A DNA stretch of 64,000 bases from Lactobacillus intestinalis (GTDB taxonomy: Bacteria; Bacillota; Bacilli; Lactobacillales; Lactobacillaceae), in the NCBI RefSeq assembly GCF_024397795.1, contig NZ_CP072983.1, positions 1,612,001-1,676,000 on the forward strand. The letters are read 5' to 3'. Both the position numbers and the translations under genes were made by a program. Below, piece by piece: positions 25,713-35,027 of the stretch. How positions within the stretch are numbered: position 1 is the stretch's first letter; every line of letters begins with the position of its first letter. Under the pieces are notes generated by a model that was given only the letters and a program-made list of their open reading frames with translations, was not told the DNA's origin and searched no databases.

Positions 25713-25803
25713 TCGCTTAAAAAAATCGCATAACTTTCTTTACCATTTCATAAGAATTTAAACATTTTTAGTTCACAATTTCTCTGTAGTATATAAATTG
25801 TAG

Positions 25804-25916
25804 CAAGGAGGTAGAACTTGTTACATACTCCCACTTTTTTATTTCATTCATTCTTACTCCTCCAAAGTAGATGAAACTAATAAGACCTGCATAACTTGCA
25901 GGTCTTTTCCTTTTTT
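25804..25916 (+). ncRNA. Candidate small RNA 2, paralogue of small RNA 1
   Basis: A TATAAA at 25792-25797 precedes the element. The central segment CATTCATTCTTACTCCTCC aligns with that of small RNA 1 (shared ACTTTTTT before and ACTCCTCC-AA(A)GTA after). It ends in a terminator AAGACCTGC/GCAGGTCTT with a T-rich tail (25882-25916). The 5' hairpin is different and weaker. A 27-residue reverse-strand ORF here is not conserved in copy 1, so I favour RNA function. Confidence 0.55.
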
Positions 25917-25963
25917 CTAGGTATTTTAACCTGTATACTGAAATGAGAAAGCGAGGCATTTTT

Positions 25964-26467
25964 ATGTTTTCACCGTCAATCCAACATTTAATTGAAGAAA
26001 AATCTGGCTCTTTTTTGATTCCAGCCAGTCGAATTGCGTTTGTTCAAGCGGACAATCCCCTTTATCATGCCTTTTTGATTCTGACAAAAGTCAAATATTC
26101 GAAAATCCCCGTCCTTGATAAAGATCGAAAAGTAGTTGGCTTATTGAGCTTAGCAATGATTACCGATGAAATGTTGAAAGTAGACAAAATTTCAATAGAT
26201 CCATTAAATGAATTGAAGGTTCAAGATGTGATGCAAACAGATTTTGACAAGATTAATTTTGTTCAAACTACTCTTGAAACCCAACTTCATTTATTAGTCG
26301 ACAACGCCTTTCTTCCTGTAGTAGATGATCGTGGAATATTTCAAGGATTATTAACCCGGCGTGAATGGATTAAGGCTTTCAACTATGTAGTTCATACTTA
26401 TGATAATCATTATCAGGTTCAGGAAATCAAAGACACAAACTCTCAAAGCTTAATTAATACCAAGTAG
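25964..26467 (+). CDS. CBS-domain protein, CbpB/YkuL-like
   Basis: This 167-residue soluble protein has two CBS motifs. The first spans K-Y-S-K-I-P-V-L-D-K-D-R-K-V-V-G-L-L, the second F-L-P-V-V-D-D-R-G-I-F-Q-G-L-L-T. The arrangement matches CbpB/YkuL, a cyclic-di-AMP-binding protein of Firmicutes that influences Rel in other species. The ATG at 25964 has GCGAGG. A terminator (AGCAGT/ACTGCT, T's) follows at about 26466-26495. The ligand here is inferred from family only. Confidence 0.8.
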   Translation: MFSPSIQHLIEEKSGSFLIPASRIAFVQADNPLYHAFLILTKVKYSKIPVLDKDRKVVGLLSLAMITDEMLKVDKISIDPLNELKVQDVMQTDFDKINFVQTTLETQLHLLVDNAFLPVVDDRGIFQGLLTRREWIKAFNYVVHTYDNHYQVQEIKDTNSQSLINTK

Positions 26468-26588
26468 CAGTTTCTAAAATAGAGACTGCTTTTTCTAAAT
26501 TAGAATGATTATAATTTACTTTTATAAAAAGCGTGCTAAAATTGGTCTAGTAATGTTACGTTATTTCTAGATTTTTGGAGGGAAAATT

Positions 26589-28418
26589 ATGCTCAAGCAC
26601 CAATGGAAATTTATTGTAGTGCTCATAGTGGGTATTATTGGAGCTATTTCCGCATTTGGTTTTAATCAACCTATTGTGGCAGAAGTTCTAATCGATATTA
26701 TCGGAGTTTATACTGCTATCACCATGGCAATCGAAATGATCGGTGATATCCGTAAGGGTCGATGGGGCGTTGATATCCTAGCAATTATTGCCATCGTTTC
26801 TACCATGGTTATTCGTGACTACTGGGCAGCTTGGATGATTTTGGTTATGTTTACAGGTGGGGAATCACTTGAAGATTATGCAACCAGTCAAGCTGACAAG
26901 GAGCTACGTTCACTTCTTGACAACACTCCTCGAACTGCCAATAAACTCGTCAATGGCGAATTAGTACAAACTAATGTAGATGATTTAAAGATTGGCGACC
27001 ACGTTATTGTTAAGCCTGGTGAGCAAGTTCCAGTTGACGGTAAAATCATTAAGGGGACTTCTAGCTTTGATCAATCTTCACTTACTGGTGAATCCGTACC
27101 AGTTACAAAGAAGCCTGGTGACAATCTAATGTCTGGATCGATCAACGGGGATGTAGCCGTAGAAATGGAAGTTACTAAACTTGCCAAAGATTCTGAATAT
27201 CAATCTATTGTTGCTTTAGTCAAATCTTCTGAAGCTAAACCTGCAAAATTCGTTAAGATGGCTGATCGTTATGCCGTTCCATTTACTATTATTTCCCTGG
27301 TAATAGGAATTATTGCGATGGCTATGGGAGGCTGGAATTTCACTCGTTTTGCGGAAGTTATGGTTGTGGCCTCTCCTTGTCCCCTTCTAATTGCTGCTCC
27401 AGTAGCCTTAGTTTCTGGAATGAGCGCAATGTCACGCAATCATATTATTGTTAAATCTGGGACAACTCTTGAAAAGTTATCACGTGCCAAGACTTTTGCC
27501 TTTGATAAGACTGGTACCTTAACTCAAAACAAGCTTGAAATCAGTGATATTATTCCTGCAGAAGGTTTTACTAAAGAGGAAATTCAATCTTTAGCTGCTA
27601 GTGCTGAACAACAATCTAGTCACATTATTGCTACTTCACTTGTTGACAACACTCCTAAAGATAAAATCTTGCCTGTTAGTCATTTAACTGAAACTACTTC
27701 CCAAGGTGTGGAAGGAACAGTAGATGGTAAAACCGTCAAAGTTGGTAAACTAGGCTTTGTTGCGCCAAAGCATGAAAAGATTAATGTTAATGCCACAGCA
27801 ATCTATGTTTCTATTGATGGAAAATTTGCTGGCTACATCACTTTCCAAGACAAGATTCGTCCTGAAACTCCAGAAACAATTGCGCGCCTACGCCGTCAAG
27901 GAGCTAAGCAAATTATGATGCTTACCGGTGACCATAGCGAAGTTGCTCAAAAGATTGCTAAACTTGCTGGTGTAACTGAAGTAAAGTCAGATTTACTTCC
28001 TAAGCAAAAAATTCAAGCGATTCGCGATGTGCCTAAAGACTTGCGGCCGGTTGTCATGACTGGTGATGGGGTAAACGATGCTCCAAGTTTGACCGCCGCA
28101 GATGTCGGAATCGCTATGGGTGCGCAAGGTGCCACCGCTGCTAGTGAAAGTGCCGACGCCGTTATTATGGTTAATGATTTAAGTAAGATCAATGACGCCG
28201 TTGCCATTGGTAAACACACGATGCGCGTTGCCAATATTGATGTTTTAACTGCGATCTGTATCGTTATTATTCTAGAAATTATCGCTGCAACTGGTATTAT
28301 TCCGGCCTTCTTAGGTGCTATTCTTCAGGAAGTTGTCGATTTAATCACTATCTGTTTAGCACTACTTGCTAAGACTAAGCCCAGCAGCAAAGAACTTGGT
28401 GAAAAAGAACAAAGCTAA
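26589..28418 (+). CDS. Heavy-metal P-type ATPase (P1B, SPC motif)
   Basis: This 609-residue transporter has the phosphorylation motif D-K-T-G-T-L-T, the TGE loop L-T-G-E-S-V, hinge G-D-G-V-N-D-A-P, and S-P-C-P-L in the transport helix instead of C-P-C. SPC is typical of the P1B-4 subgroup (Co/Zn/Fe-type export). No N-terminal metal-binding domain is present. Residues ~1-100 form two or three helices. The ATG has GGAGGG. The metal cannot be assigned from sequence alone. Confidence 0.87.
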   Translation: MLKHQWKFIVVLIVGIIGAISAFGFNQPIVAEVLIDIIGVYTAITMAIEMIGDIRKGRWGVDILAIIAIVSTMVIRDYWAAWMILVMFTGGESLEDYATSQADKELRSLLDNTPRTANKLVNGELVQTNVDDLKIGDHVIVKPGEQVPVDGKIIKGTSSFDQSSLTGESVPVTKKPGDNLMSGSINGDVAVEMEVTKLAKDSEYQSIVALVKSSEAKPAKFVKMADRYAVPFTIISLVIGIIAMAMGGWNFTRFAEVMVVASPCPLLIAAPVALVSGMSAMSRNHIIVKSGTTLEKLSRAKTFAFDKTGTLTQNKLEISDIIPAEGFTKEEIQSLAASAEQQSSHIIATSLVDNTPKDKILPVSHLTETTSQGVEGTVDGKTVKVGKLGFVAPKHEKINVNATAIYVSIDGKFAGYITFQDKIRPETPETIARLRRQGAKQIMMLTGDHSEVAQKIAKLAGVTEVKSDLLPKQKIQAIRDVPKDLRPVVMTGDGVNDAPSLTAADVGIAMGAQGATAASESADAVIMVNDLSKINDAVAIGKHTMRVANIDVLTAICIVIILEIIAATGIIPAFLGAILQEVVDLITICLALLAKTKPSSKELGEKEQS

Positions 28419-28436
28419 GTTGCATGAAAATCTAAA

Positions 28437-28545
28437 AACCACTAAAATATGTACTAATTAAATTATTTTTAGTGGTTGGAGTTGAAAAGCTTTCAAGAAT
28501 TCGCCTTTTTGGGTCAAAAGGCAACTTGAAGGCTTTTTCTTTTTT
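28437..28545 (+). terminator. Double hairpin ending in a terminator between P-ATPase and antiporter genes
   Basis: A first hairpin AACCACTAAAA/TTTTTAGTGGTT is followed by a nested stem (outer TTCAAG/CTTGAA, inner GCCTTTT/AAAAGGC) and a long T-rich tract. It terminates the ATPase transcript, or acts as a leader for the next gene, whose start is 18 bases on. Confidence 0.6.
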
Positions 28546-28562
28546 TAGAAAAGAGGTTTTGA

Positions 28563-29726
28563 ATGGAATTTTTAGGAGAATTAATTCTTATTCTGCTGAC
28601 AACAACTTTACTGGGACAATTATTTTCTCGGTTAAATATGCCAGCAGTAATCGGACAATTATTATCAGGAATCGTTTTAGGACCTGCGATTTTAAATTGG
28701 GTAAAACCTAACGATATCGTAAGTTTATTTTCCGAATTTGGTGTCATTTTGCTGATGTTTTTAGCTGGACTTGAGAGTGATCTTGATTTGTTAAAAAAAT
28801 ACTTCAAGTTAAGCTTCACCGTTGCCAGTGTCGGAGTAATTTTACCAGTAATATTTGCGGGCTTAGCTAGTTATGCCTTTGGTATGAAGCCACTTGAAGC
28901 GCTCTTTATTGGAATTGTTTTTGCTGCAACCAGCGTTTCAATTTCGGTGGTAGTTCTCCAAGAAGCTAATCAGTTGCACACGCGCGCAGGAACGGCCATC
29001 TTAGGAGCAGCCGTTGTCGACGATATTTTGGCAGTGGTTGTACTTAGTTTATTTACCACATTCAGCCACGAAGGAGGTAAAAGTGGCTTAACCGATAACT
29101 TCTTCTTAAATCTTTTAATTGAAGTAGTTTACTTCGGTGCTGTTTGGGTAATTTATAAATTTATCGCGCCATACTTCATGAAGACAGCAGAAAAGCTAGA
29201 TGTTAACTATTCTGTAGTTATCGCATCCCTCGTTCTAGCACTGGCAATGGCTTGGGCTGCAGACTTTGTTGGCTTAAGTGCAGTAGTAGGGGCTTTCTTT
29301 GGGGGGTTAGCAATTCGCCAAACACCTCAATATAAAGAAGTTAATTCTTCTGTTTCTGCAATTGGATATTCAATTTTTATTCCAGTATTCTTTGCCGATA
29401 TTGGCCTTTCGATGACCTTTGCCAGCTTTGTGAAGGATATTTGGTTCATTATCGTGATGACTGTACTGGCACTTCTTTCAAAATTCTGGGCCGGAAAGTA
29501 TTCTAGCGAGCTCTTCGGCTTTAGCAAGGGTGAAGGAAATATTGTTGGTGCAGGAATGGTATCTCGAGGGGAAGTGGCATTGATTGTGGCCCAGATTGGA
29601 ATTAATCATCATCTTTTCCCTGAAGATATTTATTCCAGCTTGATCTTGGTAATCATTGTCACAACAGTAATTTCACCGTTCATTTTGAATTACTACATTA
29701 AGAAACAAAATACGGTAACTGAATAA
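28563..29726 (+). CDS. Cation/proton antiporter, CPA2 (KefB/NapA-like)
   Basis: This 387-residue membrane protein has ~12 helices. Conserved CPA2 features are P-A-V-I-G-Q-L-L-S-G-I-V-L-G-P near the N-terminus and A-A-V-V-D-D-I-L in the sixth helix, containing the two ion-binding Asp residues. It exchanges Na+ or K+ for protons. There is no C-terminal RCK/TrkA-N domain, so it is the short form. The ATG at 28563 has AGAGG; a shared terminator follows. Confidence 0.88.
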   Translation: MEFLGELILILLTTTLLGQLFSRLNMPAVIGQLLSGIVLGPAILNWVKPNDIVSLFSEFGVILLMFLAGLESDLDLLKKYFKLSFTVASVGVILPVIFAGLASYAFGMKPLEALFIGIVFAATSVSISVVVLQEANQLHTRAGTAILGAAVVDDILAVVVLSLFTTFSHEGGKSGLTDNFFLNLLIEVVYFGAVWVIYKFIAPYFMKTAEKLDVNYSVVIASLVLALAMAWAADFVGLSAVVGAFFGGLAIRQTPQYKEVNSSVSAIGYSIFIPVFFADIGLSMTFASFVKDIWFIIVMTVLALLSKFWAGKYSSELFGFSKGEGNIVGAGMVSRGEVALIVAQIGINHHLFPEDIYSSLILVIIVTTVISPFILNYYIKKQNTVTE

Positions 29727-29729
29727 AGT

Positions 29730-29762
29730 AAAAGAAGTTAGCACGAGCTAACTTCTTTTTAG
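29730..29762. terminator. Bidirectional terminator
   Basis: AAGAAGTTAGC/GCTAACTTCTT stem with A and T tracts between convergent genes. Confidence 0.85.
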
Positions 29763-30376
29763 TTCACATTAATGTTTCCATTGGAAGTGTCTATTTCTAA
29801 CACACTATTGGCATTAGATTTTTTGCTGTATTCTTCACCCTTCTTTTTCCCTTTAAAAGTTACCGTGCCATTTGAAGTTAATAAATCATAACCTTCAGCA
29901 TCACTATGAGAAATATTCACACTGCCATTTGAAGTATCAATTTCTCCTTGTTTAACAATAACATCCTTCGCACTTACATTTCCGTTAGAACTATCTATTG
30001 ATACATCCTTTATATTATTGGTAGGAACAATAATTGTGATAAGTGGCACTCTTCTACGTCGATTAAAGAGATCCCAAATATTGCCCATAATAAAGGAGTG
30101 GTGGGGAGAAGTAATTTGCAATGTATCTCGTTTTACTTTTATATCGGGAATTGTATTTTCTTTCCCATTGTAAATAACTTTATAACTATCCCCTTTTTTA
30201 ATTTCAATATCGGCATTACTAGTATTTACATCAATCTTACTAAATTTAGGAACACTTAAGTTTTTAACAGTAGCAGACTCTCCTTGCTTAGAGCTTAATG
30301 TCAATAGTAGCTATATTCCAACTAAAAATATAAGAGAGAATACAATTATATTTTTTATCGCAACTTTTCTGTTCAT
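29759..30376 (-). pseudogene. DUF4097-type beta-helix surface protein, interrupted in the signal segment
   Basis: The frame begins at ATG 30376 behind GGAGGA and encodes a basic, hydrophobic signal segment (M-N-R-K-V-A-I-K-N-I-I-V-F). It hits TAG at codon 22 (30313-30311), then continues in frame for 184 codons. The remainder shows repeating T-S-N-G-[ST]-V turns (D-T-S-N-G-S-V-N-I, L-T-S-N-G-T-V) of DUF4097 right-handed beta-helix repeats. A TTG just after the stop could start a leaderless product, but the signal would be lost. Probable nonsense mutation; a promoter TTGACT-17-TATATT is intact upstream. Confidence 0.75.
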
Positions 30377-30481
30377 AAATAATCCTCCAAAGATCTACTA
30401 ATTTAGTATTATTTCTGAATAAATCAGATAAAATATACAAAATGTACAATTAGTAGTCAAGCACTATAACGCTATTATTCG

Positions 30482-32056
30482 TTAATTACTTTTATAATCA
30501 TTCAAATCAATAATTCCATCATATTCATTAAGTTCATCATTATTATAATGATGAATCACTTCTACAAAAGTTAAGTTTGAATTTAGTAAATATTGATGTA
30601 TTTCATCAGATGTTTTCTTATCAAGTGATGCATTGATTTCATCCAGTAATAATATAGGTCGATTAGCTAAAATTGCCCTAGCAAGTTCAATTCTTTCCAA
30701 TTGTCCTCCTGATAATTGATCTGCATTATTTCCTAGGTAATATTCAAATCCTTTTTCCTTTACAAGTGATATTAAATCCAGTTTTTCACATACTTCTAGT
30801 ACTTTATCGCGTGCAATGTTTGCTCCTAAAGTCAAATTAAACAATAAACTATCTGCAAAAATCACAGGAGCTTGACTAGCATAAGCAAAAATATCTGTAA
30901 ACGTTCCAGCTTTTTTCAATTTTTGATTAAGTAAAATTTGTTCAGCTTTTCCAAAATTGCCATACATCATGAATTGCAATAGGGTAGATTTACCCATTCC
31001 AGAAGGCCCAATAATTGCTTGTTTACTCCCTACTTTAATTGTTAAGTTAAGTCCTTCAATAAATTGTTTATCTTTTCGCTTGAGAGCAATATCTGTAAAA
31101 GTTAAATCTCTTACCTTTTCTTTATTTTTATTTTGCTTCTTTTCTGCCAAAGTTAAATATGTGTTAGTCTTTTCAACAATTTTCTTAGTAGTTGAAAGTT
31201 TATTACGATCTTCTAAAATGATTAGAATTGGATTTACAAAAGAATTAGCTAATTGCACAATTGCAAATAGAGCTCCTAAGGTCGTTAATCCTTTAATCAC
31301 CATATAAATTCCGACTAAAAATGGTACTAAAAATGTTACAGAACTAGCTAGTAAATTTATCCATGAACCTGTATCAAGATCTAAAAGATTCATTTTACGT
31401 AATGCCGATTCCAACTTCAAAACTTGAATTTGATTTTTCTTAGTGGCATTATCTTGTTTACCATATAGTCTTAACGTCTGACTTCCAGCTAAGAAATTTT
31501 TAGTTTGATTAACATAATCGCTATTAGCTTTCGTCCAATTTTCTGATGCTGATTGAATAGCCCTTTGAAAAAGGCTTGAAACGAGCATTGGCACAAAAGA
31601 ACCAATTAAGAAGAGCAAAGTTACTAACCAGTTAACTACTAAGGCATATCCTAAAGCCATTAGTAAGGTACAACCTTGCATTAAAATTTCAATTTGAGCG
31701 TTAAATCGATTAGTTTCGAGTAATTTAAAATCACTAGTTAAAAAACCTAAACTATTCGTATTTTCTTCTACACTTTGATTCAGCATCCCTTTAAAGATAT
31801 GAATACGTAGGTAAGTATTAACCTCTTTAATGGCACTAGTTTTTAACCGATTAAAAACTAAACTTGCTAAAAAGGAAAGCACATAACCAGTTAAAACAAT
31901 TAATAAGAAGTTACCAACTTGATTCCATTTCTTTTCCGTAGCGATATTTGTCAAAGTTTGCACCATATAAGCCATTACGATTGTCATAGAACTTGCCAAA
32001 AGACCAGCGATAATCATTAAGACAAACTTGAAATGATTTGAATATTTATACAGCAT
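30482..32056 (-). CDS. ABC exporter half-transporter (fused TM/ATPase)
   Basis: This 524-residue protein has six N-terminal helices and an ABC domain. Walker A is G-P-S-G-M-G-K-S-T; the signature is the variant L-S-G-G-Q-L-E-R; Walker B is I-L-L-L-D-E-I-N, with Asn after the usual D-E-A. The type is common for bacteriocin or peptide export and immunity in lactobacilli. It is divergent from an Rgg-type regulator, which likely controls it. No peptide substrate gene was found nearby. Confidence 0.83.
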   Translation of the reverse strand: MLYKYSNHFKFVLMIIAGLLASSMTIVMAYMVQTLTNIATEKKWNQVGNFLLIVLTGYVLSFLASLVFNRLKTSAIKEVNTYLRIHIFKGMLNQSVEENTNSLGFLTSDFKLLETNRFNAQIEILMQGCTLLMALGYALVVNWLVTLLFLIGSFVPMLVSSLFQRAIQSASENWTKANSDYVNQTKNFLAGSQTLRLYGKQDNATKKNQIQVLKLESALRKMNLLDLDTGSWINLLASSVTFLVPFLVGIYMVIKGLTTLGALFAIVQLANSFVNPILIILEDRNKLSTTKKIVEKTNTYLTLAEKKQNKNKEKVRDLTFTDIALKRKDKQFIEGLNLTIKVGSKQAIIGPSGMGKSTLLQFMMYGNFGKAEQILLNQKLKKAGTFTDIFAYASQAPVIFADSLLFNLTLGANIARDKVLEVCEKLDLISLVKEKGFEYYLGNNADQLSGGQLERIELARAILANRPILLLDEINASLDKKTSDEIHQYLLNSNLTFVEVIHHYNNDELNEYDGIIDLNDYKSN

Positions 32057-32121
32057 AATATCTTCTCCTTTCTTTGAAATTTAAGCTATTATGGCATGAT
32101 TTTTTTAGTTAAAAATGATAA

Positions 32122-32137
32122 ATTGCATATATGCAAT
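32122..32137. promoter_or_regulatory. Perfect 16-bp palindrome between ABC exporter and Rgg genes
   Basis: ATTGCATATATGCAAT is a perfect inverted repeat in the 101-bp divergent region, about 20 bases before the Rgg start codon. It is a plausible operator for the Rgg-type protein or its exporter promoter. Confidence 0.5.
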
Positions 32138-32157
32138 ACAAAGTTTAAGGAGAAAAA

Positions 32158-33015
32158 ATGACGTCAATTGGAGAAAAATTTCGTAAATTAAGAAAAGAAC
32201 AAAATATAACATTAACACAAGCTTCAAAAGGAATTTGTGATCCATCTAATCTCTCTCGTTGGGAAAATGACAAAATTACCCTTGAATTCAACAAAGTACT
32301 AGCTCTCTTAAATCGTATTCACGTTACTCCCACAGAATTCATCAATTACGCTAAACTTAAACAAGAAAATGAAATTCCTCAAGAATACATTGAAGCCATA
32401 AACAAGGAAGATAATACTCAAATTAAGACTTTAGCATTAAAGCAGCTCAAGATTTACCACAACAAACGTAAAATTTACGATTTATATTTAGCAATTATTT
32501 TGTGTAATCAATATTTGCTCATTACTGGTGAAAATCTGTTACCATTTCAAGATCAGATGCATCTCTACACTTATCTCTCAAAAATCACGATTTGGACCAG
32601 TTGGGATTTAAGCTTTTTTGGTAACTGTGTTTTCATGATTAAACCTGATAAAGTTCATGCCATTGCCATGAATGTTCTTCATAATCATTCTTTAGCTGAT
32701 CAGGATGTAAATAACTTGATGGTGATGTTGGGTATTCTAGGCGATGCAACAATTTCCTTAATTTTTCGCAAAGATGTGATTCACGCACAGAAATTACTAA
32801 ATGAGATTAAAGCAATTGAAATGCCACATTATTTAGAATTCTTTACTTTAGTATTTACATTTTTAGAAAAGGTCATCCAATATACAAAGACTCATGATAA
32901 GCAAATTGTCTTAACGTTCATTGAAACCATTCAAAATTTAGGAATGATCAAATCTACTAACATCTTTATTGATATTTTTAAACATGTGCAAGTATTAACT
33001 GATTATTTAGCATAA
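32158..33015 (+). CDS. Rgg/GadR/MutR-type transcriptional regulator
   Basis: This 285-residue protein has an N-terminal XRE helix-turn-helix (residues ~5-60, containing L-T-Q-A-S-K-G-I and N-L-S-R-W-E-N) and a C-terminal all-helical TPR-like region as in Rgg peptide-sensing regulators. Rgg proteins commonly bind short hydrophobic peptides; I looked for such a peptide ORF in the flanks and found none. It is divergent from an ABC exporter, probably its target. The ATG has AAGGAG. Confidence 0.85.
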   Translation: MTSIGEKFRKLRKEQNITLTQASKGICDPSNLSRWENDKITLEFNKVLALLNRIHVTPTEFINYAKLKQENEIPQEYIEAINKEDNTQIKTLALKQLKIYHNKRKIYDLYLAIILCNQYLLITGENLLPFQDQMHLYTYLSKITIWTSWDLSFFGNCVFMIKPDKVHAIAMNVLHNHSLADQDVNNLMVMLGILGDATISLIFRKDVIHAQKLLNEIKAIEMPHYLEFFTLVFTFLEKVIQYTKTHDKQIVLTFIETIQNLGMIKSTNIFIDIFKHVQVLTDYLA

Positions 33016-33017
33016 CA

Positions 33018-33063
33018 AAAAAGCTAACAGATTCTCTTTCCTAGGAATCTATTAGCTTTTTCT
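33018..33063. terminator. Bidirectional terminator
   Basis: AAAAAGCTAA-AGATTC / GAATCT-TTAGCTTTTT stem between convergent rgg and CPBP genes. Confidence 0.8.
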
Positions 33064-33076
33064 GTTTCACATGAAA

Positions 33077-33748
33077 CTAAAATAGTCCAATACAGTTATA
33101 TGCCATGTGCGTGATCATCGAGTAACGCAAATCCTTGGTTGTCAAATATACCCATGAAAGCACGCATCCCAATACCCAGTAAACTACAATGTACTTAGTA
33201 ATCATTGGATCATGCACATAAGCAAAGAGAAAACCGCAGGCTAAAATCCCAATCCACTTATTGAAACGCGTAGCTTTAGTAAAGAATGTATTGAAAAACA
33301 TCCCTCTAAAAATAATTTCCTCACAAAATGGCCCCACAAAGCCCACCATGATCTTAAACAAGCCTGTATTACGATCGGCTAATTGATTCAAGGCCGCCTG
33401 ATTAGAAGAAACATCATGACCTCCTCTGTTTACCAGCGTTAAAGTAATTGCTCCTAAAAAGAAGATCAAGAAAAAGCCAATCACGGCAATTCCCAATCTC
33501 TTTGCATCCCAGTGCGGTTCTTTATTAAAACCCCAATAATTGACTTCGCGGAGTTCTTTTTTATAAAGCCAAAACAAAAAGCCCATCACAAGTATCGTTA
33601 AGACTGCCGTAACAAATGCCTGGTTAGGAATGTGATAGCGAAGATGGATAAGTTGAGGATAGAAATAAAATTCCTCTAAGAGTGTGTAGATGACGAATGC
33701 CAAAAACATTACCGCAATGTTGCCGGCATAGTGGAAAAACTTTCTCAT
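33077..33748 (-). CDS. CPBP-family intramembrane metalloprotease (Abi)
   Basis: This 223-residue membrane protein carries the CPBP motifs C-E-E-I-I-F-R-G (~residue 142), a later F-A-Y-V-H-D with a conserved His and a C-terminal H-M-A-Y-N. These Glu and His residues are predicted metal ligands or catalytic residues. Members process CAAX-like substrates or act in bacteriocin maturation or immunity. It stands alone, ~450 bp from the Rgg/ABC pair, so a link to bacteriocin self-protection is only possible. Confidence 0.83.
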   Translation of the reverse strand: MRKFFHYAGNIAVMFLAFVIYTLLEEFYFYPQLIHLRYHIPNQAFVTAVLTILVMGFLFWLYKKELREVNYWGFNKEPHWDAKRLGIAVIGFFLIFFLGAITLTLVNRGGHDVSSNQAALNQLADRNTGLFKIMVGFVGPFCEEIIFRGMFFNTFFTKATRFNKWIGILACGFLFAYVHDPMITKYIVVYWVLGCVLSWVYLTTKDLRYSMITHMAYNCIGLF

Positions 33749-33829
33749 AATTTCAACACCTTTAATTCAAATTTTACCAATACTTAATTATAATGGACAT
33801 AACACAACATACCCAAGGGGCCGAACTAT

Positions 33830-34927
33830 ATGACATACTTACACTTTTTTGCACAAAATAGGGAATTCTCCTATTTTTCCATTCTTTTAACTATATCACT
33901 ATTTGCCTTCTTAATCTCCTGGTTAGTTGAGCCACGTAGATTAATTAACGGTATTTTATTTACTATTTTTCTGATTTTACTCGCTGCATGGACAACTATT
34001 ATGATCTTTTCAACTCATTTAAAGACGCTGCAGATGGTCTATGCTCTTTTAGTATTGGGCTTTTTCTTCTTAGTATTTGTCGTAATCGCCTTTTCATGGC
34101 TATTCTGTTTTTGGAATGCCTATTTTGTTTGGAAATATGAGAGTCACACTCTACCAAACTTGCTGACGCTTCTTTTAGGAATCAGCTTAATTGCCGTTTG
34201 GATAATTTCTCTTAGTGGTCCTGCTCGCTACTTTCCGCGCTGGCTTAATGCCCTTTTAATGACGGCTCCAGTTATTGCAGTATATCTTCTTTTTATTATG
34301 TACAACTTTTTAGTTAACTTGCTGCTCTACCAATTCGTTCCACGTCATTATAATCAAGATTACCTTATCGTTTTAGGAGCAGGCCTTCTACATGGAGAGG
34401 TCGTAACGCCACTTTTAGCCGCGAGAATAGACCGTGCTATCCAATTTGCGAATAAACAAGAGCTTAAAGGTCATAAAACGCCAAAATTTATCATGTCCGG
34501 TGGACAAGGCGGCGATGAAAAAATTTCCGAAGCACAAGCAATGGCAAATTATGCAATTAGTCGCGGAATCGATCCTAACGATATTTTATTGGAGGATCAA
34601 TCAAAAAACACTTATCAAAATATGCTCTTCTCCAAAGAGATTGCGATTCAAGATTATGGTAATAGCGACTTTAAAGCCAAATTCTTTAGCAACAATTACC
34701 ACATCTTTCGGGCTGCCCTTTATGCAAAAATGGCTGGTTTACGCGCTAACGGTGTGGGATGCTATACGCGACTTTACTTTTTACCAAATGCAATAATTCG
34801 TGAATTTGCCGGTGTATTCGTTATGCATAAAAAACGCCATTTTATTGTAATTGGTTTAATCACAATATTCTGCGTTGTACAAGCTATTCTTATTGCTTTA
34901 AATATTGCCAAATACCAAATGATGTAA
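33830..34927 (+). CDS. YdcF/DUF218-family membrane protein
   Basis: This 365-residue protein has five or six N-terminal helices followed by a DUF218 domain. The domain begins D-Y-L-I-V-L-G-A-G-L with S-G-G-Q-G near residue 225, S-E-A and the later N-T-Y-Q-N-M. DUF218 (ElyC/SanA/YdcF) proteins affect envelope integrity, with unknown chemistry. A paralogue is encoded at 59235-60278. The ATG has AAGGGG. Confidence 0.82.
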   Translation: MTYLHFFAQNREFSYFSILLTISLFAFLISWLVEPRRLINGILFTIFLILLAAWTTIMIFSTHLKTLQMVYALLVLGFFFLVFVVIAFSWLFCFWNAYFVWKYESHTLPNLLTLLLGISLIAVWIISLSGPARYFPRWLNALLMTAPVIAVYLLFIMYNFLVNLLLYQFVPRHYNQDYLIVLGAGLLHGEVVTPLLAARIDRAIQFANKQELKGHKTPKFIMSGGQGGDEKISEAQAMANYAISRGIDPNDILLEDQSKNTYQNMLFSKEIAIQDYGNSDFKAKFFSNNYHIFRAALYAKMAGLRANGVGCYTRLYFLPNAIIREFAGVFVMHKKRHFIVIGLITIFCVVQAILIALNIAKYQMM

Positions 34928-35027
34928 CCTTTAAGAATTGCCTAAGCTGAGCTAACCAATTAAATAAATTCTTTACTTAATGATATAATTTTAATAATCA
35001 AATTATATACGTAGAAAGGAATAGCAT

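Noticed and set aside
25768..25959. Reverse-strand ORF ending in a 27-residue peptide with an excellent ribosome site
   Set aside because: The ribosome-site/ATG match is the complement of the conserved anti-SD segment of a forward RNA; the paralogous unit encodes only seven codons in the same place, so the peptide is not conserved.
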